The notes: generated from the sequence alone by a model not told the origin. A stretch of 52,374 bases of DNA from Sphingobacterium endophyticum (GCF_009733535.1 NZ_SMMI01000022.1:1-52374), one strand, 5' to 3'. Shown: positions 20,756 to 30,044, counted from the first letter of the stretch. Numbers and translations: made by a program.

Positions 20756-22492
20756 TTATAGGGACAGCCAGAGATCTCCTAAAGCACTTTGTTCTTCCGT
20801 CCTATTTGGATTTCTTTCAATTACGTAGGAAACTTTATCACTAGCTTTTAGGTGTACTGTAATTTCACGAATTAAGCCATCTCTGGAAACAAGAATATTT
20901 ATAGGATCTCCTACTTTGCTAATCGCAATAGCTTGATCCAATTCTCTACCCTGTGGATCCAATCGATTTCCATTTACTGCAATGATTTCATCATCAACAT
21001 TTAATCCATCAACCCATGCTGCAGAATTTCTGTCAACATTTTTGATAATTGTGCGTGTATCTTGATGAGATACTTTAATTCCCAAACTTGGGGTTACCGT
21101 TTCTCTGTTAATGTCAATGAATTGAAATCCTATGGCATTGAAATATGCATTATAGTCAATTTCTTCTGTTGTATAGACAGCATCAAAGATTTCTTTTAAA
21201 GATATCCCCGAAACTTCTTCGGCTAGATCTAAAAATTCTTTTTCAGTTACTCCTCGGTTTTCAATTAAGTAGAATTTATTATAAGCAGCCTTTAAAACAT
21301 CATCCAATCTTTTTTTGCCTTGAGTTTTTGCAATGATACTGATGTCAATCATGGTCGCCAACATGGCTCCCTTGTTATAATATGAAATGCTGACATTGGC
21401 TGAGTTTTCATCTGGGCGATACTGTTTGATCCAAGTGTCAAAGCTTGATAATCCAACGGATTGTATTTTGTGGCCAGGACGGTTTAAGACCATATTGAAT
21501 TCAGAAACTAATTCATTCAAATATTCCTGTTCGTTTCTGAAACCACATCTACGCGTAATTAAGTTGTCGTAATAGGCAGTAAATCCTTCGAAAATCCAAA
21601 GAAGAGGGGTGTAGTTTTCTTCTTCGTAATTGAATGGTCCCAAGTTAGCAGGTCTTAGACGTTTAACATTCCAAAGGTGGAAATATTCATGAGCAACCAA
21701 ACTCAAGAAATTATTATAGCCAATATTGCTGATATACGATGACCTGGAAGCCGCAAGAACAGTGGAGTTCAAATGTTCTAGGCCACCATGGGAATTCTGG
21801 TAGTTATGCGTGATAAAGACATAACGATCATTAGGGTTAGAACCCCAAATATCAGTCTCTACTTCCACAATCTTTGTGATATCTGCCGCTAAGCGGTCTT
21901 TATCATATACTGCTGTTCCAACCATAGCAAATTCATGGGGAATGCCAGCAGCATTGAAAGTCCATACATCCTGGTTTCCAATTTCTAAAGGAGAATCAAA
22001 TAAAATGTCGAAATTTTCGGCGAAGAATAAATTGACCTTGCCTTCTACGAGCTCTAAACCAGTAGAGATTTTGGTCCATATAGAAGGAAGTTCCACTTGA
22101 ACAGTAGAAGAATGGTCAAGGTAGCCATCTACATATAGAAAAGTTCCAGCAGGGCTGATGAAAGCATGCTGATCATCAACAAGGTTTGTCCTGACTGATC
22201 TTTCAAAACTGTAAACGCGATAACTGATCTTTACTTGAGCACCTTTGGAATTTAACCTCCAGGTATTTTTGTTCGTTTTATGAATGACGATTTCATTTCC
22301 TTGTGCATCTTCAGCTTTAACCTGTTCGATGTTTTTGGCAAATTCTCGGATTAAATAGGAGCCAGGTGTCCAAACTGGCATCTTCAGATCAAGATAATCT
22401 TGATCAATTCCGTCAATAATCATTTTAACCTCAACATAGTGTGCTTGAGGTTCTATAAAAGACAATTGGAAATGAATGTTACTATTACCCAT
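20756..22492 (-). CDS. M61-family metallopeptidase with PDZ domain
   Basis: A 578-residue M61 (glycyl aminopeptidase-like) peptidase. An N-terminal beta domain (1 to about 170) precedes the catalytic domain with H268-EYF-H272 LWNVKRLRP, the HExxH zinc site, and then WIFEGFTAYYDNL, where the glutamate is the third zinc ligand. Near residues 465-555 there is a PDZ domain (TPSLGIKVS, NSAAWVDGLNVDDEIIAVNG). Known members favour N-terminal glycine or alanine. No signal peptide is visible, so a cytoplasmic location is likely. It lies downstream of thyA-folA but is separated from folA by a hairpin terminator. Confidence 0.9.
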   Translation of the reverse strand: MGNSNIHFQLSFIEPQAHYVEVKMIIDGIDQDYLDLKMPVWTPGSYLIREFAKNIEQVKAEDAQGNEIVIHKTNKNTWRLNSKGAQVKISYRVYSFERSVRTNLVDDQHAFISPAGTFLYVDGYLDHSSTVQVELPSIWTKISTGLELVEGKVNLFFAENFDILFDSPLEIGNQDVWTFNAAGIPHEFAMVGTAVYDKDRLAADITKIVEVETDIWGSNPNDRYVFITHNYQNSHGGLEHLNSTVLAASRSSYISNIGYNNFLSLVAHEYFHLWNVKRLRPANLGPFNYEEENYTPLLWIFEGFTAYYDNLITRRCGFRNEQEYLNELVSEFNMVLNRPGHKIQSVGLSSFDTWIKQYRPDENSANVSISYYNKGAMLATMIDISIIAKTQGKKRLDDVLKAAYNKFYLIENRGVTEKEFLDLAEEVSGISLKEIFDAVYTTEEIDYNAYFNAIGFQFIDINRETVTPSLGIKVSHQDTRTIIKNVDRNSAAWVDGLNVDDEIIAVNGNRLDPQGRELDQAIAISKVGDPINILVSRDGLIREITVHLKASDKVSYVIERNPNRTEEQSALGDLWLSL

Positions 22493-22509
22493 AATTATTT
22501 AAATGTAAA

Positions 22510-22535
22510 AAGGGAAACCATGTTTGGTTACCCTT
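22510..22535 (-). terminator. Terminator of folA
   Basis: Arms AAGGGTAACCA / TGGTTTCCCTT on the minus strand with one mismatch and a four-base loop, followed by TTT. It overlaps the folA stop codon. Confidence 0.8.
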
Positions 22536-23031
22536 ATTTTCTTTTATATACTTCAAATGTATAATCGAATTTATGCTTGTCGTCCTTACTGTGTTTATCT
22601 TGACTTTCCAATATCCATTCAGATTCCGGTAAGTCAGGAAAGAATGCATCTGCTCCTTCAATTTGTGTATGGACTCTGGTCAATAAGATTTCTTTTGCCA
22701 AGGGGAAAGATTGTTTGAAAATTTCCGCTCCTCCAATGATAAAAATTTCTTTTTCATCACGGCAATAATTTAATACATCTTGAATACTATTCGCAACATC
22801 AACATCTTCAGCTTTGAAATCATTCTGTCTTGTAATGATGATGTTTCTTCTTCCCGGTAAGGCTTTTCCTATAGAGTCAAATGTTTTTCTGCCCATTACA
22901 ATGGTATGGTCCATTGTTTTAGCTTTAAAATATTTGAAATCATTAGGTAAATGCCATGGCATTTGATTGCCCTTGCCTATGGCGTTATTTTCGGATGCTG
23001 CAACAATAAATGTAACTTTTGGTAAACTCAT
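22534..23031 (-). CDS. folA: Dihydrofolate reductase
   Basis: A 165-residue DHFR. Family landmarks are VAASENNAIGKGNQMPWHLPND (Met20-loop region, with the catalytic aspartate in LPND), TIVMGRKTFDSIGKALPGR, NIIITRQ and EIFIIGGAEIFKQSFP. It reduces dihydrofolate to tetrahydrofolate with NADPH and recycles the dihydrofolate made by thymidylate synthase, whose gene lies 23 bases upstream in the same direction. Length is typical for a bacterial chromosomal enzyme. Confidence 0.96.
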   Translation of the reverse strand: MSLPKVTFIVAASENNAIGKGNQMPWHLPNDFKYFKAKTMDHTIVMGRKTFDSIGKALPGRRNIIITRQNDFKAEDVDVANSIQDVLNYCRDEKEIFIIGGAEIFKQSFPLAKEILLTRVHTQIEGADAFFPDLPESEWILESQDKHSKDDKHKFDYTFEVYKRK

Positions 23032-23054
23032 TTATAGGAATTGAATATTGAAAT

Positions 23055-23876
23055 TTAAACGGCAACTGGTGCTTTAATATGTGGATGATGCTCGTAGTTT
23101 TTCAGCTCGAAGTCTTCAAACTTAAAGTCGAATATATCCTTTACCTCAGGGTTTATTTCCATTTGGGGAAGAGCTTTAGGTTCACGGGAGAGCTGCAATT
23201 CGGTTTGTTCATAGTGATTGCTGTAGATGTGCGCATCACCAAGCGTATGCACAAAATCTGCGGCTTCCATATCACAAACCTGGGCAACCATCATCGTTAA
23301 TAATGCATAAGAAGCAATGTTGAATGGTACTCCAAGGAAAATATCTGCGCTACGTTGGTAAAGCTGACAGGAGAGTTGTGGTTTCAGGATTCCTTTTTCA
23401 GGTTGAGCAGGAGCCACATAAAATTGAAAGAATGCATGGCAAGGTGGTAATGCCATGTTTTCGATTTCAGCAACATTCCATGCCGAAACAATGATGCGTC
23501 TGGAATCTGGTGTATTCTTAAGCTGATTGACTACCTGTGTGATTTGGTCGATATGACGGCCATCAGGAGTTGGCCAAGAACGCCATTGAGAACCATAAAC
23601 TGGCCCTAAGTTACCTTCTTGGTCTGCCCATTCATCCCAAATACTAACACCATTCTCTTTTAAATATTGGATATTGGTTTCACCTTTCAAAAACCAGATT
23701 AATTCATGAATAATTGATCTTAAGTGAAGTTTTTTGGTGGTGACCATCGGAAAACCTTCCTTTAAATTGAAACGCATTTGATACCCGAAAACACTTTTTG
23801 TCCCTGTTCCAGTTCTGTCAGTTTTTTCAACACCATGATTGTAAACATGCTCGAGTAGATCTAAATACTGTCTCAT
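23055..23876 (-). CDS. thyA: Thymidylate synthase
   Basis: A 273-residue ThyA. The catalytic cysteine is C146 in LPPCHAFFQFYV, and the dUMP-binding QLYQRSADIFLGVPFNIASYAL, HTLGDAHIYSNHYEQ and the N-terminal DRTGTGTKSVFGYQMRF are all present. It methylates dUMP to dTMP with methylene-tetrahydrofolate and yields dihydrofolate. A short extra segment (VAPAQPEKGILKP) is inserted after FQFY relative to the E. coli enzyme, common in this phylum. The gene leads the thyA-folA pair. A near-match to the -7 element (TATCTTCG at 23912-23905, minus strand) lies about 30 bases upstream. Confidence 0.97.
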   Translation of the reverse strand: MRQYLDLLEHVYNHGVEKTDRTGTGTKSVFGYQMRFNLKEGFPMVTTKKLHLRSIIHELIWFLKGETNIQYLKENGVSIWDEWADQEGNLGPVYGSQWRSWPTPDGRHIDQITQVVNQLKNTPDSRRIIVSAWNVAEIENMALPPCHAFFQFYVAPAQPEKGILKPQLSCQLYQRSADIFLGVPFNIASYALLTMMVAQVCDMEAADFVHTLGDAHIYSNHYEQTELQLSREPKALPQMEINPEVKDIFDFKFEDFELKNYEHHPHIKAPVAV

Positions 23877-23975
23877 ATAGGTTTTTCCTTATTTTGTAAT
23901 CTTACGAAGATACCCTTTTTTAAATCATCAAAATATCACAATTTTTCAACAACTAACAATTTGCCGCATTTTGTG

Positions 23976-23983
23976 TATTTTTG
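23976..23983 (+). promoter_or_regulatory. -7 promoter element of mtaB, near-leaderless
   Basis: TATTTTTG is an exact TAnnTTTG match. Nine bases separate it from the ATG at 23993, leaving nearly no leader. Confidence 0.6.
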
Positions 23984-23992
23984 CAAAATATC

Positions 23993-25312
23993 ATGGGAAA
24001 AAAAGTTGCTTTCTATACGTTGGGTTGTAAGCTGAATTTTTCAGAAACTTCCTCTATAGGTCGTATCTTTAAGGATGCGGGTTATGAATCTACGCCTTTT
24101 AACAGTGCTGCAGATGTTTATGTGATCAATACATGTTCGGTAACCGACCATGCAGACCGTAAGTGCCGAAAGGTGGTAAAGGAAGCTCTTAAGCATTCTC
24201 CAAATGCTTATATTACCATTGTAGGGTGTTATGCGCAGCTAAAACCTAAGGAGATTTCTGAAATTCCAGGAGTCGATATGGTCTTAGGTGCTGCTGAAAA
24301 GTTCAATATTATTGAACACATCAATGATCTTACAAAAAATGAAAAGGCCGTTGTCCATAATGCGCCAATTGACGAAACCAATCAATTTGTTTCCGCATTC
24401 TCCATTGGAGATAGAACACGTACCTTTCTAAAAGTTCAGGATGGATGTGACTATTCCTGTACTTTCTGTACGATTCCTTTGGCAAGAGGGGCAAGTCGCT
24501 CAGGTAAAATAGAAGATATAGTACGTCAAGCTGAAGAAATTGCAGCTTCTGGTGTGAAGGAAATTGTATTGACAGGGGTTAATATTGGTGACTATGGTAT
24601 CCGAGATGGGAAGCGTCAGGATCGTTTTGTCGATTTGGTTAAAGCATTGGATGAGGTTCAAGGGATTGATAGAATACGTATTTCAAGTATAGAACCAAAC
24701 CTATTAACCAATGAGGTTATTGAGTTTGTTGCTCAATCTAAAAGATTTGTGCCCCATTTTCATATGCCCTTGCAGTCTGGGAACAATAAGGTACTAGCAC
24801 AGATGCGTCGCCGCTACAAACGTGAACTTTACTGGGAACGTGTGGCTAAAATTAAATCCCTTATGCCAAACTGTTGTATTGGAGTGGATGTCATTGTTGG
24901 TTTTCCAGGAGAAACGCGTGAAGATTTTATCGATACCTATAATTTCTTAAATGAAATGGATATTTCTTATTTACATGTCTTCACTTATTCTGAACGTGAG
25001 AATACCATTGCTGCCCAAATGGAAGGTGCAGTACCTGGTGCTCAACGTAGTGATCGCAGTAAAATGCTACATATTCTATCTGAAAAGAAACGTCGTGCTT
25101 TCTATGAATCGCAATTGGGAAGCGTGGATGAAGTATTGTTTGAAGGCGATATTAAAGATGGATTTATGCACGGGTTCTCCAAGAATTATGTCAAAGTCCG
25201 TACAGCATATGACCCTTTACTTGTAAATGAGGTAGTTCCTGTTAAGTATATGAATATCTCTGAAAATGGAGATGTAGATATAGAAGAATTGCCAGAAGTT
25301 TTGGCACATTAA
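23993..25312 (+). CDS. mtaB: tRNA t6A37 methylthiotransferase MtaB
   Basis: A 439-residue radical SAM methylthiotransferase. The N-terminal UPF0004 domain holds three cluster cysteines (YTLGCKLNF, NTCSVTDHADRKC, VGCYAQ). The radical SAM domain has DGCDYSCTFCTIPLARG, and the C-terminal TRAM-like part (about 375-435) binds tRNA. MtaB adds a methylthio group to t6A at position 37 of tRNAs. The MtaB rather than MiaB or RimO call rests on the opening KVAFYTLGCKLNF and the radical SAM motif; it is likely but not certain. ATG 23993 is chosen because the frame upstream opens only with TTG and the promoter sits there. It converges with the phosphate transporter gene. Confidence 0.9.
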   Translation: MGKKVAFYTLGCKLNFSETSSIGRIFKDAGYESTPFNSAADVYVINTCSVTDHADRKCRKVVKEALKHSPNAYITIVGCYAQLKPKEISEIPGVDMVLGAAEKFNIIEHINDLTKNEKAVVHNAPIDETNQFVSAFSIGDRTRTFLKVQDGCDYSCTFCTIPLARGASRSGKIEDIVRQAEEIAASGVKEIVLTGVNIGDYGIRDGKRQDRFVDLVKALDEVQGIDRIRISSIEPNLLTNEVIEFVAQSKRFVPHFHMPLQSGNNKVLAQMRRRYKRELYWERVAKIKSLMPNCCIGVDVIVGFPGETREDFIDTYNFLNEMDISYLHVFTYSERENTIAAQMEGAVPGAQRSDRSKMLHILSEKKRRAFYESQLGSVDEVLFEGDIKDGFMHGFSKNYVKVRTAYDPLLVNEVVPVKYMNISENGDVDIEELPEVLAH

Positions 25313-25326
25313 TGAATTAACGAAAT

Positions 25327-25366
25327 AAAAAAATAAGGCTGATCAAGTGATCAGCCTTATTTTTTT
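25327..25366. terminator. Bidirectional terminator
   Basis: Arms ATAAGGCTGATCA / TGATCAGCCTTAT around AG, flanked by A and T runs. It serves convergent mtaB and the phosphate transporter gene, and overlaps the latter's stop. Confidence 0.93.
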
Positions 25367-27632
25367 ATGCATTTCTTCTTCTGAAACTATCAAATTCTTT
25401 ATGTAGTCGCATCAACTTAAAGGTTGAGCTTATCAATTCATTGGTTTCAAGGAGAATTGAGAAATATAATCTGCTATTTTTAGGACTGTTTTCTGAAGTC
25501 CGGATACGATCAATCTGTTTGTCCAAAAGGTTGTTGATATATTCTTGAATATCTTCACGCTCTTTGATGATTTCGTCAATTTTCGAGAAGTCTAGACGCT
25601 TATAGGTCATGTTTATTTTAGAGAACCATTCAGATATACGCTCCACCACATATTTCAAATCTTTCGATTGACTGAATCGCAAAGGTTTATGATTGTTGTC
25701 TACATGAGAAAGGGCATTGGAATTAATAACTGCAACATTCTCAACCATATCCTGTAAATATCCCAGCGATATTATGTAATAGCGACTACCTTTGACCGAA
25801 GTATCATCGAGGTTTCGGATATAGTCATACATCGAATTATTCGTTGAATTAAGTTCGTTCTGAAGCTTTTTGACTAACTTTTTATTGTTCATTAAAGCGT
25901 CTAGATCCTCTTTAATTAAAGAATCAATTGCTTCTTTAAAGAAAAGATTGGTTTTAGAAAATGTCTCACTAATCTGTTGAGCACTGGTTTCTATAACTTG
26001 TTGAAGACCTATAATATCGCTTTTTTCAAGGTTAAGTTCTTGTAGGGCTTTAGCTTTGATCTTGCGGTCATGGCTTTTTGCGTTTCTATATAGCAAAAGA
26101 GCCAATACAATTAAGGAAATAACAAAGGTTACAATCCCGCCTATTTTTAAGAAGAAGGCAAATATAACGGCTCCAGCGAACGCACAACCGGCAGTAACAA
26201 ACCAACCTCCAATAACATGAAACACGCCAGATACACGATAAACTGCACTCTCACGTCCCCAAGCCCGATCGGCAAAAGCAGTACCCATGGCCACCATAAA
26301 GGTCACATAAGTGGTGGAAAGCGGAAGTTTCATGGATGTTCCCAATGCAATCAGACTACTGGCAACCATCAAGTTTACCGATGCACGGATCATGTCGAAC
26401 ATTGGTTCATCCTGTGATTTCTTTTTCTTTCTGTGCGCATTCAGCATAGGATTTTCAAATTTCTTATCCAAACTTGCCTGCAGTGTCCGGGGCATCAAAT
26501 ATGTTAATCCCGTTCCAAGTTTGATAAATCCCCTTACTATGCTTCTCGATAGCATATTGGATTTGAATTTTTCAGCACCATCACCTTGGTTTGTCAAGCT
26601 CATTTCCGTTTCAATAACCGTCTTTGCCTTTTTAGAGGTCCAAAGGGTAATGACCATCACGATACCTGCACAAAGAAGAATCCAAGTTGGAGCGACAATA
26701 TCACTTGATGCTAGAGCATCCATGGTATAGGTGTCAGGGTTTGCTCCCGGTATGGATTGGAAAATCTCTACGGATTGAGCTGCTGCAACAGGAACGCCGA
26801 TAAAGTTTACCAAGTCATTCCCTGCAAATGAAAGTGCTAAAGCAAAAGTTCCGATTCCAATGATGACTTTTAAGATATTATATCCTAATAGATTGATGAT
26901 ATAACTTAATAAAGAGAATAGGACAAAAGAACCTGCAAGTAATAATAATTCATGCGCTTGAACCCAATCTTTAACATCATCGCCAATAAATGAAACACCC
27001 TTAAGTCCTTTTATCAGAATAAAATAGGAAATGGATGCCATTGCAATACCTCCAAAAATAACCCCAATGGTTTTTAGCTTTTTCTCAAATTGAAATGTAA
27101 AAAGAACCCGGGATATATACTGAACCGCCATACCGACGGTAAAGGAAATGACAACGGATAGGAGAATGCTATAAACGATTTCCGAGGCTTTTTCTGTGTT
27201 GATATATGATGATAATGTGGACCAGTCTCCATCTTTAATAGCAATATTATATACAGCTAAACAGAGTGCTGCCCCTAGAAGTTCAAATACGATAGAAACC
27301 GTCGTAGATGTCGGTAATCCAAAATAATTAAAAATATCAAGCAAAATGATATCTGTAATCATGACGGCCAAAAATATGGTTATGACATCGTCAAAAGAGA
27401 ACATGCTTGGCACATAGATACCACTTCTGGCAATTTCCATCATGCCGCTTGAAAAGATCGAGCCAAAGAGGATACCCAAGCTCGCAATAATCATGATGCT
27501 CTTAAATGGGATTGCTTTTGAACCTATAGCTGAATTGAGAAAGTTAACTGCATCATTACTTACGCCGACCATCAAGTCTATTATGGCTAAAACAGCCAAG
27601 GTAATGAGTACGAGAAATAGGTAATTCTCCAT
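25365..27632 (-). CDS. PiT-family phosphate transporter with PhoU-like tail
   Basis: A 755-residue inorganic phosphate transporter. Two PHO4 signature regions are visible: GVSNDAVNFLNSAIGSKA near residues 23-40 and FAGNDLVNFIGVPVAAAQS near 267-285. A large membrane domain of about twelve helices continues to about residue 525, with SSLIALGTSMKLPLSTTYV in the second half. The last 210 residues are soluble and helical (about 545-750), with NNKKLVKKLQNELNSTNNSMY and EREDIQEYINNLLDKQIDRI, resembling PhoU/DUF47 helical bundles. E. coli PitA lacks such a tail. It takes up phosphate, probably proton- or sodium-coupled. The tail is likely regulatory; this is inferred. Confidence 0.9.
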   Translation of the reverse strand: MENYLFLVLITLAVLAIIDLMVGVSNDAVNFLNSAIGSKAIPFKSIMIIASLGILFGSIFSSGMMEIARSGIYVPSMFSFDDVITIFLAVMITDIILLDIFNYFGLPTSTTVSIVFELLGAALCLAVYNIAIKDGDWSTLSSYINTEKASEIVYSILLSVVISFTVGMAVQYISRVLFTFQFEKKLKTIGVIFGGIAMASISYFILIKGLKGVSFIGDDVKDWVQAHELLLLAGSFVLFSLLSYIINLLGYNILKVIIGIGTFALALSFAGNDLVNFIGVPVAAAQSVEIFQSIPGANPDTYTMDALASSDIVAPTWILLCAGIVMVITLWTSKKAKTVIETEMSLTNQGDGAEKFKSNMLSRSIVRGFIKLGTGLTYLMPRTLQASLDKKFENPMLNAHRKKKKSQDEPMFDMIRASVNLMVASSLIALGTSMKLPLSTTYVTFMVAMGTAFADRAWGRESAVYRVSGVFHVIGGWFVTAGCAFAGAVIFAFFLKIGGIVTFVISLIVLALLLYRNAKSHDRKIKAKALQELNLEKSDIIGLQQVIETSAQQISETFSKTNLFFKEAIDSLIKEDLDALMNNKKLVKKLQNELNSTNNSMYDYIRNLDDTSVKGSRYYIISLGYLQDMVENVAVINSNALSHVDNNHKPLRFSQSKDLKYVVERISEWFSKINMTYKRLDFSKIDEIIKEREDIQEYINNLLDKQIDRIRTSENSPKNSRLYFSILLETNELISSTFKLMRLHKEFDSFRRRNA

Positions 27633-27726
27633 ATTGAATTTGTGTTAATCTTGATTTTTATGGGTGATCAGACTAAACCTGAAAAATATTCGTAAAACTG
27701 CAAGTATAGGGTAAAAACCTTAAAAA

Positions 27727-28614
27727 CTAGCTATTTGTTTTCAATTTGTTCTTCCAAAAAATGGTCAATAATATAAAAAGTACACCTAGCCATTTTAACC
27801 AACTTACCGATTCATGAAGAACCAGATAGGACATGCAAACAGCAACGGGTAGTTCAACAGCACTGAGGACAGCCCCTAAAGAGTAGCCGGTTTTTGGCAT
27901 ACCATAAGCAAATAACAAGGGTGGAAGTACTGTACCGAATAATGAAAGCAATAATCCATAAGGTAAAATGCCTATAAAAGTCTCTGTTGAAAATAGCGAT
28001 AATGGCCTAAGGGTAATCAAAATTAAAACGAGCGCTCCAGTAATCATAATGGCACTTTTCTGAACTGGCGGATAGTCATTCCCAACCCGCCCATTGACAA
28101 TCATAAAGATTGAATAAGCGGTAGCAGCTAATAATCCATAGCCAATTCCTACCAATGAAAAAGAGTTTAACGGCTCCTCAATCAGACCTGTAGCCAGTAA
28201 GGTTCCAGCAAGAATACAGATTATGACAATTATTTGGCTCATTTGGGGTCTTACATTGAAGAAAATTAATTCTATGATCTGACCTATCCAAATGTATTGC
28301 ATGAGCAGGACAATTGCCAGAGAGGCAGGAACGAGTTCAACACATTTATAGTAGAGAATGCTGACCATCCCCGTGCTGATTCCGCTTAGAAATATCTTCC
28401 ATTTAGGACTTTTCGGTCTAGATAGGGTAGAAGATTGTTTGTTTCTGATAATCAACCAGGTGAGCCATAAAAATATAACTCCTAATAAGGCTTGGATGCC
28501 TGTAACTTCACCTAGCGTATAACCTTGTTCATAGGCTTTTTTTACAAATGTTGAAAGGATTCCGAAGCTGGCAGCGCCTATAAATACGGCTATTGCCCCC
28601 TTAGTTTTGTTCAT
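27727..28614 (-). CDS. EamA-family (DMT) transporter
   Basis: A 295-residue membrane protein with about ten hydrophobic segments and two EamA repeats; examples are GAIAVFIGAASFGILSTFVKKA, LAIVLLMQYIWIGQIIEL and SLGAVLSAVELPVAVCMSYLVLHESV. The substrate cannot be read from the sequence. The frame is open to an ATG at 28632, but ATG 28614 (MNKTKG) is chosen because an exact -7 element lies between the two, so the upstream codons would not be transcribed. It is not closely similar to the other EamA protein at 15489. Confidence 0.87.
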   Translation of the reverse strand: MNKTKGAIAVFIGAASFGILSTFVKKAYEQGYTLGEVTGIQALLGVIFLWLTWLIIRNKQSSTLSRPKSPKWKIFLSGISTGMVSILYYKCVELVPASLAIVLLMQYIWIGQIIELIFFNVRPQMSQIIVIICILAGTLLATGLIEEPLNSFSLVGIGYGLLAATAYSIFMIVNGRVGNDYPPVQKSAIMITGALVLILITLRPLSLFSTETFIGILPYGLLLSLFGTVLPPLLFAYGMPKTGYSLGAVLSAVELPVAVCMSYLVLHESVSWLKWLGVLFILLTIFWKNKLKTNS

Positions 28615-28618
28615 GGGG

Positions 28619-28626
28619 CAAAAGTA
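28619..28626 (-). promoter_or_regulatory. -7 promoter element, leaderless start
   Basis: TACTTTTG on the minus strand, with CCCC and then the ATG at 28614 directly after. Transcription should begin at or within a few bases of the start codon. Confidence 0.6.
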
Positions 28627-28814
28627 ATTCAAAAAATATCCATTCGTCCAAGAATAATTGTTGATGACAATTAAAAGACATTTAATTTTTCAAACCTTAA
28701 GGGAGTTGTACAGTCAAACTTTTTATCAGCATTTAACCTTATTGTATGGGCATAATAAAAAAGTAAATCACATTTGTGGAAAAAAACGACTTGTATATTG
28801 GTTGCTTAGCTTGA

Positions 28815-28822
28815 TATTTTTG
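28815..28822 (+). promoter_or_regulatory. -7 promoter element with strong ribosome binding site
   Basis: TATTTTTG fits TAnnTTTG, and a TTG lies 21 bases before it as a possible -33 element. A GGAGG sequence (28828-28832) precedes ATG 28838, one of the few clear Shine-Dalgarno sites in the window. Confidence 0.6.
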
Positions 28823-28837
28823 AAATTGGAGGTTTAG

Positions 28838-29425
28838 ATGAAAATTAAATACAGTTTATTATTATTTCTAGTTGCAGCGGTTGTGTTGAGTTCTTGTGGG
28901 GCCAAACGAAAAACGTCGTCTAAATATACCTATGACAGCGTCAATCCGAAAAAAGGAGCTCCGATCTCTGATGCAAGTGATGCACGAAATAAGGAATATT
29001 CCAATAATAAATTGGATAATTATGCAGAGTTATTGGGTGTAAAAACCAAAGAGTTGGATAATAAAAACCTCTATTTCATGATTGATGAGTGGATGGGTAC
29101 TCCGCATCGATTAGGTGGAATGGATAAAAGAGGTGTAGATTGTTCGGGTTTTGTGACCTTGCTATACGATAAGATTTATGGAAAGGAACTTCCAAGGACC
29201 TCTCGAGATATGGCCGATCATGTGAAAAAGAAATATGAGAATCAATTAAAAGAAGGGGATTTAGTGTTTTTTTCCTTTGGTGGGAGGAATATTGATCATG
29301 TAGGGATCTACCTTCATAATGGAAAGTTCGTACATGTGTCCACTAGGAAAGGGGTTATAATTTCTAATCTCAGTGATAGTTGGTATTATAAATATTTTAA
29401 AAGAAGCGGAACGCCTAAAAGTTAA
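28838..29425 (+). CDS. NlpC/P60 lipoprotein peptidase
   Basis: A 195-residue lipoprotein with a C40 (NlpC/P60) domain. The N-terminus (KYSLLLFLVAAVVLSSC) is a lipoprotein signal with the lipid-bearing cysteine in LSSCGAK. The domain (about 85-195) shows the catalytic cysteine C102 in GVDCSGFVTLLYDK and the histidine H154 in DHVGIYLHNGKFVHVS. These enzymes cut gamma-D-Glu-diaminopimelate or related bonds in peptidoglycan stem peptides. Size and layout recall E. coli Spr/NlpC. It likely sits at the outer membrane facing the periplasm. The linker after the cysteine is polar and disordered. Confidence 0.92.
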   Translation: MKIKYSLLLFLVAAVVLSSCGAKRKTSSKYTYDSVNPKKGAPISDASDARNKEYSNNKLDNYAELLGVKTKELDNKNLYFMIDEWMGTPHRLGGMDKRGVDCSGFVTLLYDKIYGKELPRTSRDMADHVKKKYENQLKEGDLVFFSFGGRNIDHVGIYLHNGKFVHVSTRKGVIISNLSDSWYYKYFKRSGTPKS

Positions 29426-29515
29426 TTCCTACGATTCAATCCTGAATTTTGACAGTATTATGTCGTATATCGGCTGATATTCTCAAATTAGCCAAATAAA
29501 ATGTCTACAAATCCC

Positions 29516-29523
29516 TATTTTTG
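29516..29523 (+). promoter_or_regulatory. -7 promoter element
   Basis: TATTTTTG fits TAnnTTTG, 20 bases before the ATG at 29544. Confidence 0.55.
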
Positions 29524-29543
29524 TGCACATTTTATAATATATC

Positions 29544-30044
29544 ATGTCAGAAAAAACAAAAAAGATTTTCTTAGGACTTTGTGTTGTGGTGCCCTTTTTA
29601 ATATACTGTGTGTATTATTATTCGGGAATGGTTAAAAATGCTCCGTACCGTTATTCGGATTTTGAATCTATAGAGCTTACTTATGGATATCCGGATTCGA
29701 TGTTGAATTATTATAATTCTAAAACACATGAATACAATTACCTTACTAAGGAGAACAAATTAATTAAAGATACGCTAAAGCTTAGGGACAATGATTTATT
29801 ATACCTACATAGAAAAGCGCAGGAGTTAGGATTTTGGAATTTGCCAGATGACATGACTGTAGATTTAAGTAAAAGAGCGGCGGGAGAGCGCAAGCCAAGG
29901 TATAAACTGACATACGCATACAAGGAAAAAACGAAAACAGTTACTTTCGATCCGGACTTTCAAGGACCGACTAAAATGGTGGAAGCAGCAAGAACAACCA
30001 TTGATGAAGTGGTTCGAATGTTGGCAACTGCTAAGGCTCGATAA
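29544..30044 (+). CDS. Membrane-anchored protein, unknown
   Basis: A 166-residue protein with one N-terminal hydrophobic anchor (about residues 8-28, IFLGLCVVVPFLIYCVYYYSG) and a soluble domain that is probably periplasmic. The domain has mixed alpha/beta character (YSDFESIELTYGYPDSMLNYY, LLYLHRKAQELGFWNLPDDM, KLTYAYKEKTKTVTFDPDF). No catalytic motif or cysteine pair is visible. I do not recognise the family. It has its own promoter and terminator, so it is probably monocistronic between the NlpC/P60 gene and aqpZ. Confidence 0.72.
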   Translation: MSEKTKKIFLGLCVVVPFLIYCVYYYSGMVKNAPYRYSDFESIELTYGYPDSMLNYYNSKTHEYNYLTKENKLIKDTLKLRDNDLLYLHRKAQELGFWNLPDDMTVDLSKRAAGERKPRYKLTYAYKEKTKTVTFDPDFQGPTKMVEAARTTIDEVVRMLATAKAR

